Shown piece after piece: positions 18,431-27,058 of a stretch of 64,000 bases of DNA (its first letter is position 1; every line of letters starts with the position of its first letter). The DNA comes from Streptomyces decoyicus. Its GTDB lineage: Bacteria; Actinomycetota; Actinomycetes; Streptomycetales; Streptomycetaceae. The notes under the pieces are model-generated. The model ran no database searches. It saw nothing but the letters and a program-made list of their open reading frames with translations, and had not been told where the DNA came from. The position numbers were made by a program, and so were the translations under genes. Where the stretch lies: positions 5,456,001 through 5,520,000 of the forward strand of contig NZ_CP082301.1 of the NCBI RefSeq assembly GCF_019880305.1, in the 5' to 3' direction.

Positions 18431-19549
18431 ATGCCTGCCGACCGACCCACGGAGAGCAGCCACCTCGCCCCCGCGCTGCTGATCCTCGCGATCTTCGTCG
18501 TCGCGGTCCTGGACGCCACGACCAGCCCTGAGCTGCACATCTCGGCCTTCTTGGGCATTGCCCCGCTGTACGCCGCGCTGCGCTGGTCGTTCCGGATGAC
18601 GTTCCTGGTGGCAGCCGTCTTCGTCGTGTGCCTGACCTACGTCGACATCTTCACGGTCCCCGACTGGGCCCCGGCCAGCCGGGTCGTCGGCATCTTCGGT
18701 GTGATCCTGGTGGCCGTCTTCTCGCTGATGCTGTGCCGCACCCGCCTCCAGCGGGAGGCGCTGCATGCCCGTACGCGCCTGGTGGCCGACACGGTGCAGC
18801 GGGCGATGCTGCGCGAGCTGCCGCTGAGCGCGGGGCCCGTCGAGGCGTACGGCTTCTATGTCTCCGCCCAGGAGGGCGCCCGGGTCGGCGGCGACATCTA
18901 CGAGGCCATCGACACGCCGCACGGGCTGCGGCTGATGATCGGCGATGTGCAGGGCAAGGGCATGCCGGCGATCGGCGCGGGCCTGGAGGTGCTGGCGTCG
19001 TTCCGGGAGGCCGCACAGCATCTGGAGTCGCTGGACTCGGTGGCCGAGCGCATGGAGCAGGCGCTGGCCCGCTACAACACCCGTTCGGTCGAGCAGGGCA
19101 CCGACGAGCGCTTCGTCACGGCGCTGCTGATGGAGGTGCGCGGCCCGGCGCAGGGCCGGGTGCTCTCCTGCGGCCATATCCCGTACTACCTGATCCGCGC
19201 CGGGAAGGTCTCCGAGCGCCGGGAGGGCGAGGGCGGACTGCCGCTCGGCCTGGGCCCGCTCAGCGGCGAGCCCCGTCACAGCGTCCGGGTCCATCCCGAG
19301 CCCGACGACTGGATCGTGCTGTGCACGGACGGGGTGACCGAGGCACGCGGCAAGGACGGCGAGTTCTACCCGCTGGCCGAACGGCTGGCCGGGTGGACGG
19401 ACCTGGAGCCCGCCGAGCTGGCCCGTACCCTCCGCGCCGATCTGGAAGGCTTCACCGACGGCGAGCTCAAGGACGACGCGACCGTGCTGGTCGTCCGGCG
19501 CAGCCCGGCCGCCGCTCAGTTGAGCATGGCGCGCGCCGCCGCGGCCTGA
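18431..19549 (+). CDS. Membrane-anchored PP2C/SpoIIE-type serine phosphatase
   Basis: A 372-residue protein with an N-terminal membrane part of three or four helices (residues about 12-100, as in APALLILAIFVVAVLD and VVGIFGVILVAVFSLMLC) and a C-terminal SpoIIE phosphatase domain. The metal-binding motifs are visible: GARVGGDIYEAI, IGDVQGKGMPA, a central CGHIPYY and the final CTDGVTEA and DDATVLVV. Such enzymes dephosphorylate anti-anti-sigma factors in Streptomyces; the partner is not encoded nearby. Its last 34 bp overlap the end of the convergent SirB1-like gene. Confidence 0.9.
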   Translation: MPADRPTESSHLAPALLILAIFVVAVLDATTSPELHISAFLGIAPLYAALRWSFRMTFLVAAVFVVCLTYVDIFTVPDWAPASRVVGIFGVILVAVFSLMLCRTRLQREALHARTRLVADTVQRAMLRELPLSAGPVEAYGFYVSAQEGARVGGDIYEAIDTPHGLRLMIGDVQGKGMPAIGAGLEVLASFREAAQHLESLDSVAERMEQALARYNTRSVEQGTDERFVTALLMEVRGPAQGRVLSCGHIPYYLIRAGKVSERREGEGGLPLGLGPLSGEPRHSVRVHPEPDDWIVLCTDGVTEARGKDGEFYPLAERLAGWTDLEPAELARTLRADLEGFTDGELKDDATVLVVRRSPAAAQLSMARAAAA

Positions 19550-20376
19550 CGCCGTATCGCGGTCGCACCGGCCGGCTCGACGGCCTCCACCACTCGGGCG
19601 TACTCCTCCAGCTCGGCCGCTCCGGCGAGGAACTCACCGCGCTGGACGAGCAGTTGGGCGCGCTCATGGCGCAGCCGCGCCGGATGGCTCGGCAGCAGCA
19701 GCGACAGCTCCAGCGCCCACAGCTGCACTGCGCTGTGCTCCGGGCGCGCCTGCGCCCAGGCCCGGATGTTGTTCAGCACCCGCAGCACGATCTCCAGCGG
19801 GTCGGCGGGCGTCATCATCCGCTCGCTCAGCGGCTCACCGGTCGCGCCCGCGACCAGCAGCCCCGCGTCCTCCTCGGTGAGCCGCCGCCCGCCCGCGAAC
19901 GGATCGGCCAGGACATGCGCGCCGGCGGGCTCACCGAAGCCGACGACGAAGTGACCGGGCAGCGCGACCCCGTAGACGGGCGCGCCGGCCCGCCGCGCCA
20001 CCTCCATCCACACCACCGACAGCAGGATCGGCAGGCCCCGGCGCCGCCGCAGCACCTCGTGCAGCAGCGAGGACTCCAGCCGCCGGTAGTCGGCGGGTGA
20101 GCCGCCGAAGCCGCACCGGGTGCCGAGCAGCTCGGCGAGATTGCGGGCCCAGGCACCGGGGCCGCCGGCCGGGGAGAACGGCAGCAGGCCGGCCAGCCGG
20201 TCCAGCTCGATCTGGGCCGCGTCGAGACCTGCCTCGTCCAGCGCCGGATCGGCCTCGGCGCCGATCAGCAGGCACAGCAGTGCCAGATCGGGCCGCTCGG
20301 CGCGCGCGGCGTCGGCGAACTGCTGCCGCCGTGCGGCGCGGGCGTCGTCCGGCTCGGGATCGGGTGCGTGGGGCAT
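19516..20376 (-). CDS. SirB1/transglutaminase-like superfamily protein
   Basis: A 286-residue protein of the SirB1 N-terminal family: a helical N-terminus, then NLAELLGTRCGFGG, LLHEVLRRRRGLPILLSVVWMEVARRAG (written here in two parts: LLHEVLRRRRGLPILL and SVVWMEVARRAG) and VYGVALPGHFVVGFG, where the core transglutaminase-like fold is recognised. C-terminal helices resemble TPR repeats. The exact biochemical role is unknown. It ends inside the phosphatase gene (34-bp convergent overlap), and its ATG lies inside a palindromic fragment at 20371-20391. It lies 15 bp downstream of the acetyltransferase gene. Confidence 0.85.
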   Translation of the reverse strand: MPHAPDPEPDDARAARRQQFADAARAERPDLALLCLLIGAEADPALDEAGLDAAQIELDRLAGLLPFSPAGGPGAWARNLAELLGTRCGFGGSPADYRRLESSLLHEVLRRRRGLPILLSVVWMEVARRAGAPVYGVALPGHFVVGFGEPAGAHVLADPFAGGRRLTEEDAGLLVAGATGEPLSERMMTPADPLEIVLRVLNNIRAWAQARPEHSAVQLWALELSLLLPSHPARLRHERAQLLVQRGEFLAGAAELEEYARVVEAVEPAGATAIRRQAAAARAMLN

Positions 20377-20391
20377 GGGAGGGGCACCCCT

Positions 20392-21471
20392 TCAGTGCCG
20401 GCCGCCGCCCGGCAGGGCGCGCCGGTAGTGGTAGCCGTGGTGGTCGGTGAAGCCGAGCCGGTCGTAGAACGCGAGGGCGTCCGTGTTGTCCGCCTCGACC
20501 TGGAGATACGCCGCCGAGGCGCCCTCCGCGAGAGCCCGCTCGGCGAGCGCCGCCATCACCAGCGTGGCCAGTCCCTGACGGCGTGCGGCCGGCGCCACTT
20601 CGAGCGCCGCGAAGCCCGCCCAGCGCCCGTCGACGACCAGCCGCCCGATCGCCGCCGTCGCGCCGTCCGTGTCGTGGACCGTCGCGAACCACACCGAGGG
20701 GCCGCCGGTCAGCACCTTCAGGGCGTTCTGTGCGGCCTCGCCGGCCCGGTCGGCCTCGCCGGTGCGGTTGTACAGGGCCAGCCAGTCCGCGTCCGGCTCC
20801 CGGGAAAGCGTGACGCGGGAAAGGTCCGCGTCGGTGTCGGCGAGCGGTGCCAGTGCCGCGGTCCGGACCGTGGTGTGCCGCTCGTCGGCCCAGCCGCGCT
20901 CCGCCAGCGCCGCGGCCAGCTCTTCATCGGTGTCCGCCCGCCCCGTGGCGACCACGATCACTGCCGGCAGCCCGCGCTCGTCATACCACTGGCCGATCCG
21001 CTCCAGCGCGGTGTCCAAGGGGACGCCGGCCTCACCGAGCGGCAGGACGGAGTTGGCGCGGCGGGTGAATCCCCCCGAAGCGCGCAGTGTCCATTCCCCG
21101 AGACGCTCTGTCTCAACAGCGGGCCAGCCACGGGCCGCGACCTGCTGGAGCTCCCGGGCGGTGGCCGCGGGCCCGCGCCGGCGGGACGGCTCCGCCGCGG
21201 AAGGGCGCGAAGCTCCCCCAGGGGCCGTGGCCGGGCGACGGGCGGGCACGACCTTGGCCGCCACCAGCGAAGACTCCGCGATCCGGACGCACTCACCGTT
21301 GCGCCGTGTGATGCTCAGCACACCTTCGTCCCAGGATGTGAGAACCCCGACCGCGTCCGTGAACGTCGCCTCCCCCGCCCCACCCCCGGTCAGACGCCGG
21401 ACGGATACCCTTTTGCCCACGTCAGCACGGGTGATGCGGACCTCCGCGTGGCCGCCGGCCAGGAATTCCAT
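20392..21471 (-). CDS. GNAT family N-acetyltransferase with an N-terminal extension
   Basis: A 359-residue protein. The first 60 residues form a small beta-rich domain (VRITRADVGKRVSVRR, then TSWDEGVLSI), followed by a proline-rich linker and a C-terminal GNAT fold. The acetyl-CoA loop is seen in PAARRQGLATLVMAAL and the last strands in AYLQVEADNTDALAFYDRLGF. The acceptor is unknown. Start ATG 21471 has GAGGGG about 11 nt upstream, and a TAGTAT hexamer at 21521-21516 may be its -10. It is divergent from fdxA. Confidence 0.88.
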   Translation of the reverse strand: MEFLAGGHAEVRITRADVGKRVSVRRLTGGGAGEATFTDAVGVLTSWDEGVLSITRRNGECVRIAESSLVAAKVVPARRPATAPGGASRPSAAEPSRRRGPAATARELQQVAARGWPAVETERLGEWTLRASGGFTRRANSVLPLGEAGVPLDTALERIGQWYDERGLPAVIVVATGRADTDEELAAALAERGWADERHTTVRTAALAPLADTDADLSRVTLSREPDADWLALYNRTGEADRAGEAAQNALKVLTGGPSVWFATVHDTDGATAAIGRLVVDGRWAGFAALEVAPAARRQGLATLVMAALAERALAEGASAAYLQVEADNTDALAFYDRLGFTDHHGYHYRRALPGGGRH

Positions 21472-21611
21472 CGCTCAAACCGCCCCTCTTGTTCGTCTCG
21501 CGCCCGGGAACGGAGATACTAGATGGCGGGCATCGACGACGCCGCGCTCCCGCGCGCCCAGCGGCGGTACTGCCAATCGGTCCGCCGGCCCTACCGAGGA
21601 GGAACGACAGC

Positions 21612-21932
21612 GTGACCTACGTCATCGCGCAGCCTTGTGTCGACGTCAAGGACAAGGCGTGCATCGAGGAGTGCCCGGTCGACTGCATCTACGAGGGCAA
21701 GCGGTCCTTGTACATCCACCCGGACGAATGCGTCGACTGTGGTGCCTGTGAGCCGGTCTGCCCGGTCGAGGCCATCTTCTACGAGGACGACACCCCGGAG
21801 GAGTGGAAGGACTACTACAAGGCGAATGTGGAGTTCTTCGACGAGCTCGGCTCGCCCGGTGGCGCCAGCAAGCTCGGCCTGATCGACCGCGATCACTCGT
21901 TCATCGCGGCACTGCCGCCGCAGAACCAGTAA
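21612..21932 (+). CDS. fdxA: 7Fe ferredoxin (3Fe-4S/4Fe-4S)
   Basis: A 106-residue soluble electron carrier. Cys9, Cys17 and Cys21-x3-Cys25 in the first half and Cys40-x2-Cys43-x2-Cys46-x3-Cys50 in the second give the pattern of bacterial 7Fe ferredoxins. The acidic C-terminal region (EWKDYYKANVEFF) is also typical. The start is GTG 21612, with GAGGAGG about 9 nt upstream. A strong terminator follows the stop. Redox partners cannot be named from the sequence. Confidence 0.95.
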   Translation: MTYVIAQPCVDVKDKACIEECPVDCIYEGKRSLYIHPDECVDCGACEPVCPVEAIFYEDDTPEEWKDYYKANVEFFDELGSPGGASKLGLIDRDHSFIAALPPQNQ

Positions 21933-21944
21933 CGACCCGAGGAC

Positions 21945-21972
21945 CGAAGGGGAGCCCGCCCGCTCCCCTTCG
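21945..21972 (+). terminator. Terminator of fdxA
   Basis: cgaaggggagc (21945-21955) pairs perfectly with gctccccttcg (21962-21972) across a 6-nt loop, 13 nt after the fdxA stop. Confidence 0.75.
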
Positions 21973-21985
21973 CCTCCGACGTCGT

Positions 21986-22018
21986 CGGGGGCGCCCCCCG
22001 GTGTGAGCCGGGGGAGGT
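21986..22018. repeat. Short palindromic repeat, GGGGGC-CCCCGG type (copy 2)
   Basis: ggggcgccccccggtgtga is followed by gccgggggag. It matches the copies at 12258-12285 and 55929-55957 and lies between fdxA and dapC. Confidence 0.55.
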
Positions 22019-22111
22019 CGCACGGCGCCGCCCGGTCCCGTACGGCCAGCTCGCCGTACGGGACCGGCGCGTTGTGCGCCGGTGTCCCGCACCACTGAGA
22101 AAGAGAGCACC

Positions 22112-23245
22112 GTGGGCGCAGCATCGTCTCCCCAGCCCGTCTCCCCCCGCGCGTCGCTCCGCGACCGCCTGCCCGCCTTCCCGTGGGACCGCCTGGAGCC
22201 GTACAAGACCACCGCCGCCGCGCACGCCGACGGCATCGTCGACCTCTCCGTCGGCACCCCGGTCGACCCGGTCCCCGCGGTGGTCCAGCAGGCACTGACC
22301 GCCGCGGCCGACAGTCCGGGCTATCCGACGGTGTGGGGCACGGCCGCGCTGCGGGACGCGCTCACCGGCTGGGCGGCCGACCGCCTCGGTGCCCGGGGCC
22401 TGGAGCACACCAACGTGCTGCCGGTCGTCGGCTCCAAGGAGCTGGTGGCCTGGCTGCCGACCCAGCTGGGCCTGGGCGCCGGGGACAAGGTCGGCTACCC
22501 GCGCCTGGCCTACCCGACGTACGAGGTCGGCGCCCGCCTGGCCGGGGCCGAGCCGGTCGTCTACGACGAGCCCTGGGAGCTGGACCCCAGCGGCCTGAAG
22601 CTGCTCTGGCTGAACTCGCCGTCCAACCCGACCGGCCGGGTGCTGAGCGCCGACGAGCTGCGCCGCACCGTCGCCTGGGCGCGCGAGCACGGTGTGCTGG
22701 TCTTCAGCGACGAGTGCTACCTCGAACTGGGCTGGGAGGCCGACCCGGTCTCCGTGCTGCACCCGGACATCTGCGGCGGCTCCCACGACGGCCTCGTCGC
22801 CGTCCACTCCCTCTCCAAGCGCTCCAACCTCGCCGGCTACCGCTCCGCCTTCCTCGTCGGCGACGCCGCGGTCCTCGGCGACCTGCTCCAGATCCGCAAG
22901 CACGGCGGCATGATGATCGCGGCACCCGTCCAGGCCGCCACCGTCGCGGCGCTGGGCGACACCGCCCATGTCGCCGAGCAGCGTGAGCGCTACGCCCGCC
23001 GCCGCGCCGCGCTGCGTTCCGCCTTCGAGGCCGCGGGCTTCCGCATCGAGCACAGCGAGGCCTCGCTTTACCTCTGGGCGACCCGTGACGAGCCCTGCTG
23101 GGACACCGTCGGCGAGCTCGCCAAGCGCGGCATCCTCGTCGCCCCCGGCGACTTCTACGGCGCCGCGGGGGAGCGGTTCGTACGCATCGCCTTCACCGCC
23201 ACCGACGAGCGGGTGGCCGCCGCGGTGCGCCGGCTGGCGAAGTGA
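22112..23245 (+). CDS. dapC: Succinyldiaminopimelate transaminase
   Basis: PLP-dependent fold-type I aminotransferase (377 aa) that makes N-succinyl-LL-2,6-diaminopimelate in the lysine/peptidoglycan precursor pathway. Recognisable parts are VDLSVGTPVDPVP, GYPTVWGTAALRDAL, the LNSPSNPTGRV motif and the PLP lysine in HSLSKRSNLAGYR. GTG 22112 is chosen because a purine-rich GAAAGAGAG precedes it; GTG 22082 in the same frame is the alternative. The neighbouring dapE two genes on supports the assignment to the succinylase branch. A 22-bp terminator lies after the stop. Confidence 0.9.
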   Translation: MGAASSPQPVSPRASLRDRLPAFPWDRLEPYKTTAAAHADGIVDLSVGTPVDPVPAVVQQALTAAADSPGYPTVWGTAALRDALTGWAADRLGARGLEHTNVLPVVGSKELVAWLPTQLGLGAGDKVGYPRLAYPTYEVGARLAGAEPVVYDEPWELDPSGLKLLWLNSPSNPTGRVLSADELRRTVAWAREHGVLVFSDECYLELGWEADPVSVLHPDICGGSHDGLVAVHSLSKRSNLAGYRSAFLVGDAAVLGDLLQIRKHGGMMIAAPVQAATVAALGDTAHVAEQRERYARRRAALRSAFEAAGFRIEHSEASLYLWATRDEPCWDTVGELAKRGILVAPGDFYGAAGERFVRIAFTATDERVAAAVRRLAK

Positions 23246-23260
23246 GCCGCCGCAACTGAC

Positions 23261-23330
23261 CGACGCGCAACGACGCACAACGACGCGCAGGGGCCCGGGG
23301 AGAGCGAACTCCCCGGGCCCCTGCGCGTCG
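23261..23330. terminator. Very strong bidirectional terminator preceded by 10-bp repeats
   Basis: The arms at 23281-23302 and 23309-23330 form a perfect 22-bp stem with the loop agcgaa. Just before it cgacgcgcaa, cgacgcacaa and cgacgcgcag run in tandem, the last being part of the stem. It separates convergent dapC and the secreted-protein gene. Confidence 0.85.
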
Positions 23331-23352
23331 TACGGGCGGACTGCCGGCCTGG

Positions 23353-23805
23353 TCAGCGGCCGCCGAGCGGGAGGCCGCCGAGCAGGCTCTGAGCCGGGGC
23401 GAGCAGGCCCTGGGGCGATCCGACCAGGTCCTTGGCGAGCGGCAGCGCGTTGGTGGTGATGCCGTGCTTGGCGACCGGGCGGACCACGCTCTCCGTCTTG
23501 TCGGCTGCGCCCTGGGTGAGCGGCATGGCCTTCTTCACGACCGGGCCGGCGGTCTCGACGAGCGCCGGGGCGAGCTTCGTCGCCGCCTTGCTGCCGGCCT
23601 CGTTCACCAGGCCGACGCCGTGGCGCGCGGTGTGGTCGAGGGTCTGGCTGGTGTTCTGGGAGTCCAGGGGCGCCGTCAGCCCGCCGAGTGCCTTGGCGGC
23701 CGGTTCCGCAGCGGTGGCGGTACCTGCCGCAGCGACCACGGGAGCGGCACCCACTGCAACGAGCAGGGCGGCTCGGGCGATCCGACGCGTAACGGGGAGG
23801 GACAT
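23353..23805 (-). CDS. Small secreted protein of unknown function
   Basis: A 150-residue protein with a clear Sec signal peptide (MSLPVTRRIARAALL, a hydrophobic core, and a cleavage site after GTATAA). The mature part is alanine-, leucine- and glycine-rich with no cysteine and no enzymatic motif. The start ATG 23805 has AAAGGAG at ideal spacing, which excludes an upstream ATG in the same frame. It resembles short secreted proteins I remember as common in Streptomyces; the function is unknown. Confidence 0.75.
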   Translation of the reverse strand: MSLPVTRRIARAALLVAVGAAPVVAAAGTATAAEPAAKALGGLTAPLDSQNTSQTLDHTARHGVGLVNEAGSKAATKLAPALVETAGPVVKKAMPLTQGAADKTESVVRPVAKHGITTNALPLAKDLVGSPQGLLAPAQSLLGGLPLGGR

Positions 23806-24107
23806 GGTGCTCCTTTGACGGAGAAGGACTCGTACTTCTGACAGATGTGCCATGTCCGCCTGGCGGACGCACTGACTACCGCGTCAGAACCCCGAAGGTT
23901 GCGGTGAACTCCGGTAAAGAGTTGGTAACGCGTCACATAATCGGCCCTGGATAAAGAAGGGCAATATGCGCACGGCCCGGTGGGCTGCCGAAACGTCACA
24001 GCCCTTTGCGTGCAAGGGAATTGGCGGAGCGCATGCACGCGCTCCGGCCAACTCCCTTACGCATCAAAGGAATTGCCGCCCGTGCCCCTTTAGAGGGACC
24101 CGGCAAA
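23806..24107. other. 302-bp intergenic region between two minus-strand genes
   Basis: It holds the terminator of the upstream membrane-protein gene (24014-24058) and, towards 23950, TTGCCC then 18 bp then TTATGT on the minus strand, a weak promoter candidate for the secreted-protein gene. No coding region is convincing. Confidence 0.5.
24014..24058 (-). terminator. Imperfect long hairpin, terminator of the lysozyme-like membrane protein gene
   Basis: aagggaattggcggagcgc (24014-24032) pairs with 24039-24058 with one G-U pair and one bulge. It lies 50 nt downstream of the stop of the minus-strand gene. Confidence 0.55.
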
Positions 24108-25040
24108 CTATTGCTCGGTGATGATACGAACGGTGCGCGCGGCCGCCGCGGAAGCGGCCGGCTTCTGCTGCCAGCCCTTCCCCGAATCGGCCGCGGTCCA
24201 CGTCCGGCCGGCGTAAGAGATCTGTTCGATGTGCAGCTCCGCGGAGTGCGCGACCGCCCACGTCGCCAGCTCCCAGCCGCGCCGCGAGGCATCGCCCGCG
24301 GCCACCACCGGACCGGCCGCCTTCACCGGTATCGTCACGCCGCGCCCGTCGCCCGCGCTGCGGCCGCCGGAGCCGCCCGCCCGTGGCAGCACCTGGGGGC
24401 CGAACTCCCGCACCAGCTTCTCCCGCACCTTCGCGGCGTCGGCGCCCCCGCTGCCCACCGGGCGGCTCTCGGTGCAGGTCATCGCGCCCTGGTCGCGTCC
24501 CGTGAGCGCCCCGGTCAACTGCGCGGCGTTCGCCTCGTGTTTGGCGTACGCCTGCGGATAGCCGCTGTGCTGGACCTTCTGCGCGGCGACGGTCAGCGGC
24601 AACCGGGAGTATCCGGGCACGTTGGCCAGATGCCGGTAGAACTCCCCGGCCGAGTAGACGGGGTCCATGATCTTCTTCACGGTGCCCCAGTCTTGCGAGG
24701 GCCGCTGCTGGAAGAGCCCGACGGAATCCCGGTCACCGAAGTCGATGTTGCGCAGCCCCGACTCCTGCATCGCCGTCGCCAGCGCGATGGTCACCGCCCG
24801 CTCCGGGAGTCCGCGCGAGGACGCCACGGCCGAGATCGTCGCGGCGTTCGCGGCCTGCTCCGGGGACAGCTCGTAGGCCTCGGCGTCGCCCTCGGCGCGC
24901 ACCGTGCAGCTCGGCGCCCCGGGACCACCGGTCACGTACTGCACCACGAGATAGACGGCCAGGCCGATCAGTACGGAGACGGCCGCGGCGATACGCCACC
25001 GGCGGCTGCGGCGGAGGGAGGCTGAGGGCTGTGCGGACAC
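24108..25040 (-). CDS. Membrane-anchored lysozyme/transglycosylase-like protein
   Basis: A 310-residue protein with one N-terminal helix (AAAVSVLIGLAVYLVVQYV), so it is likely anchored and faces outward. The extracytoplasmic region contains a lytic-transglycosylase-like helical segment (TIALATAMQESGLRN with a Glu in the expected place, then DSVGLFQQRPSQDWG). The C-terminus has the AAGDASRRGWELATWAV and HIEQISYAGRTW segments common to a Streptomyces family that is often misnamed as a heavy-metal transporter. Start GTG 25040 is divergent from dapE, 40 bp away. Cleavage of peptidoglycan is inference from the MQESG and GLFQQRP motifs. Confidence 0.78.
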   Translation of the reverse strand: MSAQPSASLRRSRRWRIAAAVSVLIGLAVYLVVQYVTGGPGAPSCTVRAEGDAEAYELSPEQAANAATISAVASSRGLPERAVTIALATAMQESGLRNIDFGDRDSVGLFQQRPSQDWGTVKKIMDPVYSAGEFYRHLANVPGYSRLPLTVAAQKVQHSGYPQAYAKHEANAAQLTGALTGRDQGAMTCTESRPVGSGGADAAKVREKLVREFGPQVLPRAGGSGGRSAGDGRGVTIPVKAAGPVVAAGDASRRGWELATWAVAHSAELHIEQISYAGRTWTAADSGKGWQQKPAASAAAARTVRIITEQ

Positions 25041-25067
25041 GGGCCCACCGTACTGGAGTGCTGCCGA

Positions 25068-25073
25068 TAGGGT
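25068..25073 (+). promoter_or_regulatory. -10 box of a leaderless promoter for dapE
   Basis: TAGGGT is followed by 7 nt and then ATG 25081, in a 40-bp divergent spacer that has no Shine-Dalgarno. Confidence 0.55.
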
Positions 25074-25080
25074 CGGATTC

Positions 25081-26172
25081 ATGGAGCGCCGCACAGACCA
25101 CCCCGCCCTCGACCTGTCGCTCGACGCCGCCGCGCTCACCGCGCAGCTCGTCGACTTCCCCTCCGAGAGCGGCAACGAGAAGGAACTCGCCGACGCCGTC
25201 GAGCACGCCCTGCGCGCGCTCCCGCACCTGACCGTCGACCGCCACGGCAACAACGTCGTGGCCCGCACGCACCTGGGCCGCGACGAGCGGGTGGTGCTCG
25301 CCGGCCACCTCGACACCGTGCCGATCGCCGGCAACGTCCCCTCCCGGCTGGACGAGAACGGCGTCCTGTGGGGCTGCGGCACCTGCGACATGAAGTCCGG
25401 TGTCGCCGTCCAGCTGCGGATGGCCGCCACGGTACCGGCACCCAACCGCGACCTGACCTTCGTCTTCTACGACCAGGAAGAGGTCGCCGCGCACCTCAAC
25501 GGGCTCGGCCATGTCGCCGACGCCCACCCCGACTGGCTCGCCGGCCACTTCGCCGTCCTCCTGGAGCCCTCCGACGGCCAGGTGGAGGGCGGCTGCCAGG
25601 GCACCCTGCGGGTCCTGCTGCGCACCACCGGTGAGCGCGCCCACTCCGCCCGCAGCTGGATGGGCGACAACGCGATCCACGCCGCCGCCCCGATCCTGGC
25701 GAAGCTCGCGGCGTACGAACCGCGCCGCCCGGTCATCGACGGCCTCGAATACCGCGAGGGCCTCAACGCCGTACGCATCGAGGGCGGCGTCGCCAACAAC
25801 GTCATCCCGGACGCCTGCACGGTCACCGTGAACTTCCGCTACGCGCCGGACCGCACCCCCGACGAGGCGCTGGCCCACGTACGCGAGGTCTTCGCGGACT
25901 GCCCGGTGGACGAGTTCGTCGTCGACGACCACTCCCCGGGCGCGCTGCCCGGACTCTCCCACCCGGCGGCCAAGGCCTTCATGGAGTCCGTCGGCGGCAG
26001 CGCGATGCCCAAGTTCGGCTGGACCGATGTCTCCCGCTTCAGTGCGCTGGGCGTTCCGGCCGTCAACTACGGCCCCGGCTACTCGCTGCTTGCCCACAAG
26101 AAGGACGAACGGGTCGAGATCGACCGCATCCTGCACTGCGAGGAGCGGCTGCGCGCCTGGCTGACCGCCTGA
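25081..26172 (+). CDS. dapE: Succinyl-diaminopimelate desuccinylase
   Basis: Zn-dependent M20 amidohydrolase (363 aa) that releases LL-diaminopimelate for lysine and peptidoglycan synthesis. Metal-site motifs are in order: GHLDTVPIAGN, the shared Asp in GCGTCDMKSG, the catalytic Glu pair in YDQEEVAA, LLEPSDG, and a final His in LLAHKKDERVE. The dimerisation domain lies between residues about 180 and 290. It is divergent from the transglycosylase-like gene and 2 genes from dapC, so two steps of one pathway are close together. Confidence 0.93.
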   Translation: MERRTDHPALDLSLDAAALTAQLVDFPSESGNEKELADAVEHALRALPHLTVDRHGNNVVARTHLGRDERVVLAGHLDTVPIAGNVPSRLDENGVLWGCGTCDMKSGVAVQLRMAATVPAPNRDLTFVFYDQEEVAAHLNGLGHVADAHPDWLAGHFAVLLEPSDGQVEGGCQGTLRVLLRTTGERAHSARSWMGDNAIHAAAPILAKLAAYEPRRPVIDGLEYREGLNAVRIEGGVANNVIPDACTVTVNFRYAPDRTPDEALAHVREVFADCPVDEFVVDDHSPGALPGLSHPAAKAFMESVGGSAMPKFGWTDVSRFSALGVPAVNYGPGYSLLAHKKDERVEIDRILHCEERLRAWLTA

Positions 26173-26296
26173 CGGCCGGGCCGCAGCTCCGGGGACCGGC
26201 CGCCGCCCGACCGCATACCCGGCGAATTCCCCTGCTCTTCACGTCGGCGGATCTACGCTGAAACGGCAAACGATCTGCCAGCGGAGGGAGCACGAC

Positions 26297-27046
26297 ATGG
26301 CCAGTCCCGAGGGAGCACCGGTCCCCGAGGAGCAGCGGCTGGGTCCCGTACTGCGCCGCCAGGACCAGGTGCGTACCGGCACCACGGACCAGCGCCTGCT
26401 GGACTCCGAAGGCCCCTCCGAGTGGGTGCACACCGATCCCTGGCGCGTGATGCGCATCCAGTCGGAGTTCGTCGAGGGCTTCGGCGCGCTGGCCGAGCTC
26501 GGCCCGGCCGTCAGCGTCTTCGGCTCGGCCCGTACGGCGCGCGACTCCAAGGAGTACGACGCCGCCGTACGGATCGGACGGGCCCTGGTCGAGGCCGGGT
26601 TCGCGGTGATCACCGGCGGCGGCCCCGGCGCCATGGAGGCCGCCAACAAGGGCGCCAACGAAGCCGGGGGCACCTCCGTCGGGCTGGGCATCGAGCTGCC
26701 CTTCGAGCAGGGCATGAACGCCTATGTGAACCTCGGGGTCGACTTCCGCTACTTCTTCGTCCGCAAGACGTGTTTTGTGAAGTACGCCCGGGGGTTCGTG
26801 GTGCTCCCCGGCGGACTCGGCACCCTCGACGAGCTCTTCGAGGCGCTCACCCTCGTCCAGACCCGTAAGGTCACCCGCTTCCCGATCGTGCTGTTCGGCA
26901 CGGCCTACTGGAGCGGACTGGTCGACTGGCTGCGCGACACCCTCATCGCCGAGGGGAAGGCGTCGATGCACGATCTGGAGCTCTTCCACCTCAGCGATGA
27001 CGTGGACGAGGCGATCGCGCTGGTGACCAAGGAGGTCGGGATCTGA
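26297..27046 (+). CDS. LOG family (TIGR00730) protein, putative cytokinin riboside 5'-monophosphate phosphoribohydrolase
   Basis: A 249-residue Rossmann-fold protein with the two LOG signatures GGGPGAMEAANKGA and PGGLGTLDELFE. Enzymes of this family cleave the ribose-phosphate from nucleoside monophosphates such as AMP or cytokinin nucleotides. An N-terminal extension of about 60 residues precedes the core, as in actinobacterial members. The start ATG 26297 has GGAGGGAG upstream. In the M. tuberculosis order the equivalent (Rv1205, from memory) also follows dapE. The in vivo substrate is uncertain. Confidence 0.88.
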   Translation: MASPEGAPVPEEQRLGPVLRRQDQVRTGTTDQRLLDSEGPSEWVHTDPWRVMRIQSEFVEGFGALAELGPAVSVFGSARTARDSKEYDAAVRIGRALVEAGFAVITGGGPGAMEAANKGANEAGGTSVGLGIELPFEQGMNAYVNLGVDFRYFFVRKTCFVKYARGFVVLPGGLGTLDELFEALTLVQTRKVTRFPIVLFGTAYWSGLVDWLRDTLIAEGKASMHDLELFHLSDDVDEAIALVTKEVGI

Positions 27047-27058
27047 GGCCCGGACTCC

